Shown here: positions 35,331 through 48,811 of the stretch, piece by piece | Numbering within the stretch: position 1 is the first letter of the stretch | How the letters are laid out: each line of letters begins with the position of its first letter | Assembly: GCA_950295325.1 (NCBI GenBank) | Contig: OX485805.1 | Coordinates: 12,806,501-12,870,500 of the forward strand | Direction of reading: 5' to 3' | Origin: Polytrichum commune | Taxonomy: Eukaryota > Streptophyta > Polytrichopsida > Polytrichales > Polytrichaceae | DNA: 64,000 nt | Made by a program: the position numbers and the translations under genes | The notes under the pieces: model-generated | What the model was told of the DNA's origin: nothing | The model's input: the letters and a program-made list of their open reading frames with translations, nothing else | Database searches by the model: none

Positions 35331-35970
35331 CAACCTACAGACATTCCTTCTAAGAAATGAAGACATGTACCAAACCCAAGACCATTAACAACAATACTAC
35401 AAGGCCTCCCAAAAGAATACACATAAAGAAAATAAATCAATGTTTTCCCCCAAACACATTACACCTCAAAACCACATTACGGTCACCTAACCCAATTATT
35501 TGAAACCTACCTAAACCATCAAAACCATTAATCTACAACCCAACTGCTAGGACATCTATTAAGACATAATGCCCTACTCCACGCACACCCACCACACCAC
35601 AAACTCTTTACATTTATCACATCAATAAGCCCACTCCCATAAACATGCAACATCCAATTATCCAACATGATGGACCTTAGTAGTCTCACTATACTTCAAA
35701 GATTACAAGATTTGCTTGCACATATGGCATCTCTGACGAAATACCCATACAAGAAATCCTACACTACGGACCCCACCACAAACCCAACCACCAACCACCC
35801 AAATAACCCACAACATAATCAACCACATAATTGCCAACCAATAACCCATTAACCTTACCACCCTCACCCAAGATCTCCCATTCATACCCAACAATCTTGT
35901 CAAGGAGATTATGAAAATTACACATCTTGTATGAGGACTAACACATAAACATCCTACGGCAAGCCACATA

Positions 35971-36038
35971 CAACCACCACAACCACCACAACCACCACAA
36001 CCACCACAACCACCACAACCACCACAACCACCACAACC
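35971..36038. repeat. CCACCACAA minisatellite
   Basis: About seven to eight perfect copies of a 9 bp unit lie in the A/C-rich region before the LINE coding remnants. A fixed unit with no spacers excludes a CRISPR array. Confidence 0.9.
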
Positions 36039-38073
36039 CCCACATCCACAACCCCAAACAGTACACTACCCACATCAGCCCAACCTTCCCGAAATCCTAT
36101 ATTTCATAGAAACATACTCATCACCCCCAAATATCATCCACATCCAAGAAACTAGACCTTTTAAAAATCTGCCAAATACATAGACAACAAATTCCTCAAC
36201 TAGAAAATTATATAGTAGCACAAATGACAAAGAAACCTATATGAGATGTCCACTTTCTCCCTACACCCCCAACAAAGGAGGACTACTCACCATGATGCAC
36301 AAATCCATTTACTCCAAAGAAAACATACATAAAACTAGCACAACACACACACTGTCCCATATATTCAAAGCACCCAAATTCTGAGCAAACCCATACAACC
36401 AATTACAATTATCCACATATGCATGCCAACACACCAAGAAGACTTACACCTAATACAAGACTTAAAAACCCACATCAAAGAAACTACATGTAGTTAGATA
36501 TTTGCTATGACTTAAAATAACCAAAACCCATGGTACAAACTCTCAAGGAAGTCTTAATTGGTGTATATTATAAAACTTTGTCACATTAGAATTCATCAAT
36601 TAGAAGGAAAAAGAACGTTATTACATTCTTAAACCATAATTGACATGTCTTCACTTCTCTTTCTCTCAAAGGTTCCTTTTAGGACCTCGCTTCCTATATC
36701 TCATTCGATATTGTATTTTGGCTATGGTGTGTAAATATTTGTTCCCTTGCGGTGGTAACCATGATCTTTCGGATTGTAACAACTATCTTTGTAATCATAG
36801 GCCAATGCATCTTCAAATCATAACAATTTTCCCTAAATAATTGGTCGCTGTTAATTCCAATGCAAGGCAAATTGTTCATTAGTTACTTCCAAGACTTAAT
36901 TATTACCTACAATTATGAAATTAATATTTGAAACCAAGGTCAAGCTATAGTCCTAACTACCAACTTGCAACTTTCACAACAACTAGGGTAACAAGCGCAA
37001 GCATGGTGAAGTACACAACTCCATTACCTTGCATAGGTTTAAATGAAAATGATTCAAAAGTATATACTAATTTTAAATTTTGTGAAGGAAAAAAAACCAA
37101 AAACACTTGAGCAACATTGATCTACAAAGTCAAGCAATTTTTGTTGATAGTTTTTTTCAAGAAAAGTCTACATGTTTTAGAAGATGGTGCAAGTAGTGTG
37201 CAAGTAGATATATCGAACATGTAATCATCATTTTAAAATAATTAAAAAATGATAAATTACATTACATTGATGATTTTCTACAAATTTATGTAATGATGCC
37301 CTCAAGTTTTAAAATGAAGTTAAGGAATAACAAAAAAAACCCAACTTCAAAATATTTCGAAACCTACATCCAAAACCAAATTCAACCATTACCTTTTGAG
37401 CAATATTTTTAATAATATTTTTTAAATATTTCATCTTGATATTACATATTTGAGTACCTAACACAACAATAAAGTGCATCATGAAAAAATCCAATGTAAA
37501 CAATACTTTTCTAATTTTAGGCATTTGACCAAAAAAATTATGGTTTAGTATACTGGAGCATTTTTTTTTGTAGACTTGACTGTGCTTGCTCCCTAGCACA
37601 CAAGACCATATAAGCAATTGGTTAGCTTACACTTTAGACTCATAGATTATAGTTCCCTAGACTAGATTCTTACTTCATCCAAGGACAACTCGTGCCTAGA
37701 TAAAAATGATAATCTAGAGTTTATCCTAACACTTTAATCCATAATCTATCATCCCCACAATTACCTAAGGAATCAAGACTCTATTCTCATCATCTTTAGT
37801 TGGTAAAAGGGTATATTCATCTCAACTTCTACAAATTCACAAACAAGACTATAGTCCTTGTGTCAATTATAACGACAAGTTTAATATTACAATCCTTCAT
37901 GCTCTTCACCAACAATAGTCAAGTAGCCTCTCTCTCATATTAACCATGGACCTTCTCTATTCCTAACACTCCATTTGCTTTTCACATGACTTAGATTGAT
38001 TCTGAAGTGGTTCCTCTCCCATGTAACCCTTGGTAACTCTTCATTTCTATAGTGAAATTATTAACCTAAAATT

Positions 38074-38415
38074 TTGGCTCACACTATAGAAAATTACGCT
38101 GCCCACACAATTTTCTTAGGCAAAGACTTCAACAAGGATATACTCCTCAAGGAACGAACCCCAAATAGCATAATATCTACCAAAACAATAGAAGATCTCA
38201 ATTGGCACACATTCGTCACACAGATGGGCCTACAACCCATAAACAACCAAGCAAATTTTTCCCGCCAAGGAGAACACAACTACACATCAACAAGCTTAAT
38301 TGATGGATTCTACACAAACAAACACATTGACGTTCATCACAAAACCATCATTACCAAAACTCCGATCACTGTCCAATATCACTATATTGGGGACCGAATA
38401 GTATTATTACCATAA
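38074..38415 (+). pseudogene. LINE AP-endonuclease C-terminal fragment
   Basis: This 113-codon open stretch carries a GDFN-like motif (GKDFNKDI; the Gly-Asp-Phe-Asn of the exonuclease-endonuclease-phosphatase fold with G-D altered to K-D) and a late SLIDGFYT block matching the family's S-x-I-D-x-[IF] motif. The final histidine region is not clear. It ends in frame at a stop and is followed by broken frames leading into the reverse transcriptase. Confidence 0.55.
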
Positions 38416-39071
38416 TCCAACAAGCAACCCCCATCCCAATTCGATAGCATATACAATCTCCCTAGACAAACTCCAAAACCTTAGCACACTATTCCAAGAA
38501 CACAACCAACGCAGCATCATCGCATTTACCAGAAAGCTAACCCAACCATTGACCACACTCAAAATGGGAAGATATGCAAGAAACTTTCCAAGCAACCCTC
38601 AACAATCTAAGCGCATGCGTAGAGTAAACATGCATGGCACCACCCCCATTAAAACTTACTCATAGAACACAAAACCAAGGTGGATTCCTACCCAATCAAC
38701 AACAAAAACAATGAGAAAATGATTGCAAATCTTCCATAATATCCGAAATGCAATAAGGAGCATCCCACCACTACCCATGCCAATTGGCAAAATCACCAAG
38801 ACATCAAGCAATTACTTGCACTCCCGATCACCACACCCCCCCCCCCCTCACTATCCCACATGGACGAAATAGCAACATGGACCAAAGATCACCCAATCTA
38901 GCAAAACCAACAAAATTTGAAGGATATAAAATCACCGCTAAGCAAACCATCGTTAATTATAAAAGAACCATAAAGAAATACAAAACCCTCCTCACAACAT
39001 AACTATGATTAATACACAAAAAATCCCTCAAAATTAGCTACCAAATATCCATAGACAACTTAGAAGACACT

Positions 39072-39560
39072 TTGGGCGACATCCAAACAAACCCCAATGA
39101 CATTACTAACAGAATCTACAAATCCCAACAACAATCATTCCAAAGTGGGGTCCCGCTATGCGTGGACCCCATAGACCACCCACTACAATGTACATGTGTA
39201 GTACGAAAATACCCTTGGCACCACACAAATGGATACAACCTTGAAAAGAAAGGAATCACCAACCACTGCATAGCAAATGACTTTACTAGAGAGGTCTTTG
39301 ACCTAAGCCTCAAAAACCTTGCTAAAGGAACACCGGGCCCATACAACATCCCCAATGAAATCATAAAAGCACTACCCACCCCCTTTCACAACCTAATCTT
39401 CAAATTCTTCAAACAATGCTACAAATGCAAACAAATTCCAACACTCTAGAACACACAAAAATAATATTATTATACAAAAATGATGACCCCTCATGATAGC
39501 AATCTACATACCCATAGCCGTAGCAAACACAATATACAAAATCCACACTAGAACCATCTT
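39072..39560 (+). pseudogene. LINE reverse transcriptase N-terminal fragment
   Basis: The 125-codon frame ends in NLAKGTPGPYNIPNEIIKAL, the G-P-D-x-I-P-x-E block of LINE reverse transcriptases with Asp changed to Tyr. FKFFKQCYKCKQIPTL follows, as expected of the family. After a stop, other frames continue with TKIILLYKNDDPS and IPIAVANTIYKIHT (the R-P-I-A-L-x-x-x-x-Y-K block). The catalytic Asp-Asp motif is not found afterwards. Confidence 0.65.
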
Positions 39561-41769
39561 CCACGACCGGAACATTCTTTATTCTAGAAAGAGAGTACGA
39601 AGTCCACATTGACACAAATGTAATCACTTTCCCAATACAACAAACACAACCAGAGGCCAAATGGCTCACTAACCCAAACTACATACAACTACCCTTAGAA
39701 GAAAAATTCCACGCAAAAAATTACCTCAAAAAATTATATCATTATAACATCACCACACTCATATGGTACAACAATCATCTCCCCAACAAAATCCAAGCAC
39801 AAATACGACAACCTCCCACAAACAATCAAGGATGCCCTCTAGCAAACCAACAAATTCTTCCCTTCACAACACTCGCAAACAACAAACCTAACCCAACACC
39901 ATGCTCAAAATGAAGTAATCCCACCCCCATGTAAACTTCCCACTAAGTTGCACACCCAAAAGCAATGGGACGGGCATTTAAGCCATCATTGGCAACAAAA
40001 CTACAAAAATAAAAGACAAATGGGTAGCAACAACCTTTTATTGACACTTCTCCTATGTGTGGACCGCACTCTCAGGCAACATAGTCAAATAAGTTGACAA
40101 ACAACACATTCTCCATATACATAGTCTAACATATGAACACAACCTCATAATTAAAAACTAAATTCTCAAATTTGTACAACCACCAATCCAAACACCACAA
40201 CTCACCCTAACCATCCAAGAATCCAACCCTAACAAAGATATACAAACCATGAACCCAACCATACAAATCCAACATCACAACGCTCTAATCTTCAACTATA
40301 AAGGAGCATACATAAATACCATAACCACAAGACGATTACAATGGCGACGGGCCTCGTACACACAAAACACACAAAACCAAATTCTAACCTCACTACACCC
40401 ACCACCCCAAAACTTCGAGACCTAAATACTATGGCTCCTCAATTGATACACCACTATCCTACCAAGGAAAATACCCAAAAACATACCCCCCCCCCCATTA
40501 ATCAACACCATAGTCTACACCCAAACCTCATCATACAATCCTTCAAACTCACACACTTACACACTCATACTTCTCATCACCCCTGACATGCCCAACCCCT
40601 TCAACACACACAACTTACCACACCACAAAGATATCATATTCAACTCATAAGGACATGCACTATCCTCACAATGGAATGGTGTTGGATATACACACCCCAC
40701 ATACTAACAAACCATGACAAAGTATGTACATTGGGCCAGAATGGCCGCCAACGATAACCCCCATAACACCATAATCATTGTCCTTAACCATAAACACTAG
40801 ACACCTCACAAACTTTCACTCAAAAAACACCTAGACATACACATTGTAGCCACAATTCTACCAAACACCCAACTATACCCAGTGGCCCTCCAATGACTTG
40901 ACTACTACACCCTCCCCGAAACAATCCTTACCACAATCATATGCATACACAACCGAGACACCCCGCGCATTCACCACTCATTTGCACTCCAATTCCCATA
41001 AAACCATAAATCCATATGTAGTCAACACCTCACACAAGTAGTCCCAATCTCCATTCATAAAACTTCCCTTAGAATTAGCAACCTACAATGTACCCCCCCC
41101 CCCCAATACCACAATAATTCCATACTCGAGAGCTACCAAAATACAACCCCCTACACAGCACACACACAGAGCGAGAGAGAGATTCTTTATACCACCAGTT
41201 GGAGAAAGGACATGGAAACATGGCAAGTTCCGGTGTCTAGAACAAATTCCACAATATGCCAATAGCTGAACGTCTACTAGGATTCCATCTTCCTTAACAT
41301 ACTATGAGCACAACTATATGCAATATGGCTAGCTCTCTAGCCAACTCCCAAAATATCCCCCACGATATACACATATTTAATTATAGCCTCAACTATACAT
41401 TATAAACAATCACATCTGATGACCGTCCACCCAACATAACCTTCCAGACAAACTCCTCATTACCTCCATTGTACACCTTATCACGTGGTTCATGCACAAA
41501 ATTACCATGCAAAAAATACACACCCATACATGAATCCAAGGCAACAAAGAAGCATATACACTTGCTAATTATGAAGCCCTTATAGAACTAATCACCATTG
41601 CCCCATGCGTACATGTAGCCCACACAGTTCCACATAGACTAGCAAAATCACCCTCATCAACAAACCCCATAGGGATAATTAGAAACCTACAATCCCACAT
41701 CCAAAAATAACATGCAACAATAACAGTCAAAAGTACCCCAAAAATGTCTATAAGCAGAAAAATGGATCA

Positions 41770-42590
41770 ATAATGACCACATTGACCCCCCCCCCTTCCA
41801 AAAAAAAAGAAATAATAATCTCAAACCACTTTTGGAAACCCCCCACACATCAGACCGCCAAATCACGCAAATCATGCCAATACATCGGAAACCACATAGA
41901 GCACCTATATTGGCCACACATCTACACCAACCCGAATGGCACACTTTGCCACAAAAATGACAAAGATATGTGACCACATTTGCTCTCTGTATGCAAAAAT
42001 AAATTCCTTAAAAGACTCAAAATGGCAAGACACAATGCTACTACCCATCAATTATCAAACTCGCTTAAGTCATGGACACATACGAGACACCTCATACCCA
42101 CCAATGCCAACAACAACACCATCCCATCGTGGATCATTAGTTGCACATACCACAACACAAAATATTCCTTCACCGCCAAACTTATACCATACATCATGTA
42201 AGCTTATATTGATGGAATGGCCCTCAAACAAACATGTCCTCTACTCCCAACACCCAAACTCTTCATGCAAATTATAAAGTTTACGTTCACACACGACCGA
42301 TACATTAGTCAAGCCATCAAGACGAAACAACACAAATACAACCCACTAGTCAATGCCATTCAAGCACAAGGATGGATAGTCCATCACCTCAAAGTCATCA
42401 CCGCTGGGGTAAGAGGCGCCATACACACAAACAACCTCGAAGAACTAAAAAACGTACATATTCCCATGTCATCAATCAAAAATCCCATGAAAAGCATACA
42501 CCAAGTAGCAATAACATACCTCACTTATCTAATCCTAAACAAAAGAAAATTGGACAACAAACAATCACCAACAACACTACTCAACATACG
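41770..42590 (+). pseudogene. LINE C-terminal fragment (Cys/His cluster plus endonuclease-like tail)
   Basis: Three successive broken frames read DPPPSKKK...KSCQYIGNHIEHLYWPHIY, then CHKNDKDM/PHLLSVCKN (a Cys-x3+-His-Cys cluster) and RLKMARHNATTHQLSNSL. The last is 42217-42624, with KFTFTHDRYISQAIKTKQHK and VITAGVRGAIH. Position and motif order resemble the zinc finger plus restriction-like endonuclease tail of R2/Dualen-type elements. The expected P-D-I block reads IPYIM here, so activity is unlikely. Confidence 0.5.
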
Positions 42591-42769
42591 GCCCACCTAC
42601 TGCAAACATAGGGCACCTACCTAGGATTAACTACATTTAATCACGCTTAGCTAGTTTGAATACGTATGAATACATGTGAAACTAGAAGGCACAGACTAAA
42701 ACATCCTTAAAAAAAAATAGCATAATAATATAAATTTCATTTTAGAATAACAAAAGGCCCTTTCACATG

Positions 42770-43040
42770 GTAAGTCACATAAATTATAACCTCAATGCTA
42801 ATGAGGATTTTGTAATATTTTTGACTTCCAAGTTCATTACATGTTGTAATGATGGTTTCACTTCAAGAATGAAATCCCAATCAATTGCTTCTTTACTAAG
42901 GGGAAGTGAATCTATCTATCTATCTATCTTGGAGTTTGGACTTTCAAAGGTTAAGTGCACTCAACATGGGATTTGTGGACAAGTGGCCTTCAAGAATGCA
43001 AACACAATTTATTTTTTGAAATATGGCGTGGTAAATAGCA
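42770..43040 (+). repeat. Interspersed repeat R2, copy 2 (partial)
   Basis: It shares GGTAAGTCACA...TATAACCTCAAT, ATGAGGATTTTGTAAT, GAATGAAATCCCAATCAATT and GTGGCCTTCAAGAATGCAA with copies 1 and 3. A TATC microsatellite (42911-42929) replaces part of the middle. It diverges after 43040. Confidence 0.78.
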
Positions 43041-46000
43041 ATTTTCAATTAAGTTCAAATAAATTCAATTTTTTTTGGTGGGGTTACCTAGGGGTGGCCA
43101 ATTGCAGGCCCCACCTTTGACCCCCCCCCCCATGATGGGATTTGGCATACACTCTAGCCCTAGCCGGTCAGGGGAGGCATGTCATAAAAAATCATTTACG
43201 GTAGGGATTTGCTCCGTGTCACAAAGGCATTGTGAACGCCTCCTGTGTGGTCAGGGGCTAGGAAGATCTCAGCCATCGACTGCAATATGATAGATCTAAA
43301 GGCTCTTATGTTGCCTCAACTGCTAGCTTCTCTTCCCCTCGGGTAGAGCTTGATACACTTCACATTAGATGAAATCTCCACCTCCATCCACTCATGAATA
43401 TTGGATGAAGATTTTCAAACTAAGTCCTTCATTAAAAGGATTTGTTAAGGAGATGATGCTAACGAGGGGGGGGGGGGGGTTTCGAACTCCTACCTCTTCC
43501 TTCTAAAAGGTAGAACCAAAGGTACTAGCCATCAACTCCAAACCCTTTCTGATGACCAACCTTAAAATGAAATGAAATTTAACATGTTGTATGAGAGCAT
43601 TTATGTGGGATTTGAAGGTTCCCAAAGGGTTCCCTAAATTCCCAATGGAGCTCCCCTCCGGGGTATGGTGAGGATGCTTGAAAGCAACAAAAGTCCATTA
43701 TTTGGGAGCGTTGCCTTTTAGGAACTTATGTTAAACATGTAATATACGGTAGTCTAGTGCAAACTTCATATTTGAAGGAGTCTTTACCTTTAATAATTGC
43801 ATTTATTACTGAGATGTGAGTCGAAAGCCAACACACACTACATTATAGATAAACTTAAAAAAAATTGAATGGATGAAAAATCTTCATGGGATTGTATCTT
43901 GCAACAAGTGGATGATGTTTTGAGGTGGATATACAAAAAATGATGAAAATAAGTTGATTCGGCCAAAAGGAGTGGCTTGAAATTTGTGTCATGTTTTTTT
44001 AGAGATGGAGTAGAGGAAATGACGAGGAATGCAAGTTGTTTTGTAATTTTGTATCATGTAAATAATTAGTTACATTTTCCAAAGAGGCAGGTAAGTCAAA
44101 CCATCTACTCGTATAGTAGAGTCTCCCTAATTTGAGTGTCAAATATCCTACTTTGCATACGAATGCACACAAAATATCTAACTCAATAGCACCCAACAGT
44201 GATCACAAGTGGTGTGAGCCAACACCTATCTTGCCAATCACTGCATCCTTTCCGGTCCACCACTTTTACAATTAGCCATTCTGGGTCCACGATCATTCTA
44301 CCCTTAGTCTAATGCATTGATAGTGGTCATTGATTGCTTTTAGATTTTCTACCGTATGTTGCGTATGGGTCTAAGGCAACATGAGGGATTGTGGCAAGCA
44401 AACCAATCTTGGGAGGGTGACTATTGGAATTTTAGAAAACCACGTGAGATAAGAAATAGGGTCAATTTTTAGGGTAAACTTTACAGTTTTGTTAGATCTA
44501 CCATAACATTGGAAATATGTCCCCTACATGATTATATGTAGAATAAGGTGGTGGATAATTCCTTCATTTTAGTAGTCAATAGGAAAAAGGGTCATAAACA
44601 CATGATCCCCCTAGAAGTGTGTAATAGGATCAATAGAATAATTATGAGTTTGACTACTTGGATGAAGAAGTGTGTAGTTTGAAGGAAAATGTTGTGGGAT
44701 TTTTTGGTGGAAGACAAGGTGGAGTGGTTGGAGCCTTCAAAGATTGTCCTCCTCATGCCATTAGCTAGTTTTAGATATTCATCGTCATTGGTGCTAAACC
44801 TCTCATAGTTTATTAGTCTTATCATGACATTATAAAGGATGTTGAACATGCATCTTGATAGTAGTGGAGGGTGTATAGTTGTATCCTAACCCTTCACATT
44901 GAAAAAGTTTGTTACAAGATTTGAATGAGACTATAGTTGAATGTGTTTGTGAACACCATCAAAGTAAATGCTTTTAATTTTTGCAATTAGTATTCTTGTA
45001 CTTGAATGCAACCTTGTTTTTTTGGAGTAGGTAATTGTGCAAACTTTCGTGTCTTGTCACAACTAATTGTATTTCTTGTTTTGTTCTATCTGTGTTTACA
45101 ACGTGTATTTCAACCTGTCTATTTTATTTTCTCTATGTTTATTGGTAACCCTTTAACTAGTATCCAAGTGCTATCGGTTGTGTTTTGAATGGTTTAAAAT
45201 AGGGAGGGAAAAAATATTGAGAGGTGCATAAATATCCCTCCATCAAATACCCCATTATTGCACATGGTTACAAAATGTAAGGGGGTGTGATCGCCCCAAG
45301 AAACCAAATGTCAATGGCTTCTAGAAATCTTATATTGCCATGATGGGGTCCCATGCTACCTACTATTTTAAATTATTCATTAAATATGTTGTGGTCACCT
45401 AACATGGTTGATTGCCACTTATGCCAAGCTTGAGGGCCCACCAATTGCAAAACTGGATTTCTATTTCCCATGATACGGCTTTTGGTTAATTTCATGGTCA
45501 TGGCTCTTGGTCCATGTGTAAAGTGATCCTAAATACATGATTCATTATTCATCATGGATCCATAATGTCGTGTTGTGATCAATGGGTGGCTACTTGAAAT
45601 TGTCTCACATGGCATATGATGCTACATGATGTGTCACGAAGACCACTTTAATAAGTATGGCACAAGTGTCCAAACTACATCACATGTATACTATATTGAC
45701 ACTACTTATGGTATTTACTATTGATCACAATTTGGTTTTGCACATTGCTACAAGCTTCTACTGCAAAGTGTAATTTCCTTATCTAGCAATTTTTTTTATT
45801 CTCTGTAATGATTTAGTGTACATGCTGGGAGAGGTCACTAAGGTGCCCATCTAAAATTGAATGTTTTTTTTTGGCACAAATTGAAGATTCAATTGCAAGA
45901 GAGTAACCAAAATACAACCAAAATGGGCAAACCAACCATATAAAACTAAAGGATGGCAGACGACCCTTGTCTTGTTACTTTCTAATTAGGGCATCTTTAT

Positions 46001-46570
46001 TCAAGTGGTATGAGGTTTATTATAGCTCCAAGAACATATACCAAAAAGACATGTGTTTAAAGGAGACTGAAATGCATGCTCATAACATGATGACCGTCCT
46101 AGACTTAGTTGTCCACACAATCAGATGAGGCCTTGTGTATGGCCATTTAATGAGCACGAGAATCTTCCAATGTTTGATAATGGTTAAGAAGTTCATGTGA
46201 GCTTCAAAAATTATGAGGAAAGTGGCTACGGCCTTGATGTGGATTTACTAACCATCTTAACACTAATCGAGTATTTTGTATCCTAGAAGGAGTGGGAAAA
46301 TCGGAAAGGTAACCATTTACATAAGACCCCCCCCCCCCCCTTCCCCCAGTGTACTTGTTTTATAAGCATCTCAAATTCCTATGCAAAATAGTGTTCCATT
46401 GCCGAACAGTGATGTTGCGGATTCAATTCAGGCTGCTGTGCACATGTAGGATTAGTCTTAATTATTTCCCAAGTTACACTCAAATTTCTGAGTGCATGAG
46501 TTCATTCATCTTCGCGGATGAGATGAACCACTTTAGATACTTCCATACGTCGTGGGCTAATTGTCTCAAG
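43041..46570. other. Intergenic; possible tRNA-derived SINE fragment at 43.47-43.55 kb
   Basis: Read on the minus strand, 43550-43478 contains GATGGCTAGTACCTTTGG (A-box-like) followed ~35 bp later by GGAGTTCGAAACC (B-box-like). This suggests a pol III-derived SINE head, but no tail, second copy or TSD was found. C11 (43121), G14 (43466) and C14 (46327) runs are present. No protein gene is recognised. Confidence 0.35.
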
Positions 46571-46574
46571 GGTT

Positions 46575-47375
46575 TCAAAAATACCAAGTTTTAGTAGTTT
46601 TAAAAATCCTAGTCTAATCTAATATTTAAGGCATCAATATAAAGAGGTATAGACATAAAATAAATAAATAATGCCTCATATAGAAGCAAGTGGGGGCATC
46701 ATGTGTTGCCAACCTATCATTACTAATCCAGTTATTTTAAAGAAAAATTCACATGGGCGGACGTTAAATACCCCCTCACGAACTTTCGGAGGTATCAAAT
46801 CCGGGTTGGGGCAACCCTTAGAAATTTTCTAAACCCGACCGAAAATTGTTGTCCGCCTTGCCCAACTTCGAAAAAAACATTACCCTTGCATTCTTGAAGG
46901 CCACTTGACTACAAATCCCATATTGAATGCACTTCACCTTGAAGGTCTAAAATCCAATATATATGTGCACTTCCAATTAGCAAATAAGCAATTGATTGGG
47001 ATTTCATTCCGGAAGTGAAACCATCAATGAAGCATGTAATTAACTTGGAGGTCAAAAACATTACAATATCCTCATTAACATTGAGGTTATAATTTTGTGA
47101 CTTACCATTTAAAATTATATGTCATTCTATTGATAGCTAGATTAGTGGAAGTGTTCATAAGATGACAAAAATAAAACAATGAAGATAGAATAGAAAACAT
47201 AGAACAAAAAATATATAAATATAACTTTTTATTTTTTAGGTAATATAATATAAGGTATAAATAAATGATATGTTATTTGGAATTAGACTTGTAGGACAAC
47301 GTTATGGATGGGGTATACTCAGCAAATCATAAGTTTCTGACTATAGCTTATCTGAATTATTGTAATAAATTATCC
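46575..47375 (-). repeat. Interspersed repeat R2, copy 3 (uninterrupted)
   Basis: This is the reverse-oriented counterpart of 28875-30040 without the 439 bp insertion. It therefore gives the empty site for that insertion at about 46870-46885 (AATGTTTTTTTCGAAG in inverse). Confidence 0.82.
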
Positions 47376-47727
47376 AATCGCATATTTTACAGGTCCTTGA
47401 GACGACTTCATGGTCCATGGTGTAAAGAGCCCCTTATGTCTCAACCCGCAATTCAAAGTTGGAAACCCTAGTCAAATCCCGAATCCCTAACTACATCGTA
47501 CCATTTGTAGCCGCAAGGCTCCGCGTGTCCCGGTCCCATACATAACGTCAATTCGTCAATTGTCATGGCTGTGTTGCTACGTTACAACTACATGTCCACA
47601 ACGTGTCTCCACACGGTAAAAGGGGACTCACTAAATAAGGATGCTTCAATGTTTCAAATTTGGTGTAGAACGTCTAAATATGCTCTTATAGGGAATATCC
47701 TCATATGAAGATCCTCACAAGAAAATT

Positions 47728-47980
47728 CACTATATTCGTTAATTTGGGACTTTTTCGGCATTTTGAGACAGTTACAAATATAAGAACATGGATAAAATCA
47801 CACAGATATTGGAGAATGTTGTAAGATGCAAATACTTTGAAGCGGGTGTTCATATCAAGAACCCAATTAAGAACTCATCTCAAGATGGTTTAGGTAGGAC
47901 GACCCAAACACTAGACCATGTTGTTGTGGTCCATATATTAATTTGAGACAAGAGAAAGTCTCAAATTAACGAATATAGTG
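47728..47980. mobile_element. MITE with CACTATATTCG ends, copy 2 (253 bp)
   Basis: The termini CACTATATTCGTTAATTTG and ...CAAATTAACGAATATAGTG are inverted. It is the same length as the 34780-35032 copy, in the opposite orientation, with few differences, which indicates recent activity of the family. Confidence 0.8.
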
Positions 47981-48074
47981 ATACATGTAGTAATCATTTT
48001 GAAGTGTAGCTAGTAGCTAAGGTACACCAAAAAAACGTAAATTTGGTGTTTGAGTATTTGGGTGTCTACATGTA

Positions 48075-48599
48075 CAGTCCTACCTCTTTAATATGACACG
48101 TTTGGGAAACGAGAGAATCATCTTATTACCGAGGTCTCACATATTCAATGATATGACAAATTGGAGCTCTTGGTCATCATAACAAGGTACTTTACCCTAA
48201 ACACACATTACCTTAGATATTTTGTCACATATATATGTGAAATATTATTTCTAATGTCTTTACAAACATGCAATTTTTTTCTCATGAAATTTATGTGGAC
48301 TTGAAGAATGAATCAATAGTCTACTAATGTTGCCACTTCAAATTAGCAACCCGCATCTTACTGGGCCTCTCTGATCTGGCATGCGGTTTTCCTAGTTCCC
48401 TTAGTTCCCATATTTTAACATCGTTTAACATTCAAGTTTATTTTATCCACAATTCATATGTGAAAGTTAAATTAATTTAATACTAACTATGTGCATACAC
48501 ATGTGTAGGACCCGCCACATACACATTTCCCCCTCTCTATAATGTGGCGTTTTGGGGGTCGAAGAGTGTCGTATTAGCCCCCAATGTCCTCTACGACCG
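48075..48599. mobile_element. Possible Tc1/mariner-like element, TA-flanked
   Basis: The left end CAGTCCTACCTCTTTAATAT and the right end read inward (CGGTCGTAGAGG...CTAATACGACAC) share an imperfect inverted pattern. Each is flanked by TA (48073-48074, 48600-48601). The (T)TTAATATGACAC blocks resemble the element at 20262. The interior has no transposase frame. Confidence 0.5.
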
Positions 48600-48811
48600 T
48601 AAATTGGTTGTGAGCAATTCACTTTGACCCCTTTGACACTAGTTCATATGTTCTCTTGATTGTTTTGACTACTCTTTGATCATGTTCAAGTTTGCTATGT
48701 TATGCCACATGGACAATTTTGATTCAACATAGTTAGTTATTTTTTATTATATCAAACATGGGAGTAAACTTTCAACAGTGAAACCAATCCACAAACGCAA
48801 ACTTGACATTT

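Larger units (their letters stand above)
35400..42640 (+). pseudogene. Decayed LINE retrotransposon (Dualen-like architecture suspected)
   Basis: The plus strand is A/C-rich with very few G. Remnants in order are: a possible zinc knuckle (PCGGNHDLSDC, about 36738-36780); the end of an AP-type endonuclease (LGKDFNKDILL...TSLIDGFYTN, 38074-38415); the start of a reverse transcriptase (GTPGPYNIPNEIIKALP, 39072-39449); a frameshifted continuation reading PIAVANTIYKIHTRTI to about 39560; and a C-terminal part with a Cys/His cluster and ITAGVRGAIH...YLTYLILNKRKLDNKQ (41770-42590). No YxDD catalytic motif is seen, so the RT core looks deleted. Many stops and frameshifts break it. An AP-type endonuclease plus a C-terminal domain resembling restriction-like endonucleases would fit Dualen-type LINEs, but that is inference. 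Exact ends are unknown and the 35.4-36.5 kb stretch may be unrelated. Confidence 0.7.

Noticed and set aside
35971..36038. Short regular repeat as a CRISPR array
   Set aside because: A perfect 9 bp unit without spacers in eukaryotic DNA; it is a minisatellite.
28875..47375. R2 copies as the two LTRs of a giant retrotransposon
   Set aside because: Copies 1 and 3 are in opposite orientation, so they cannot be LTRs of one element.
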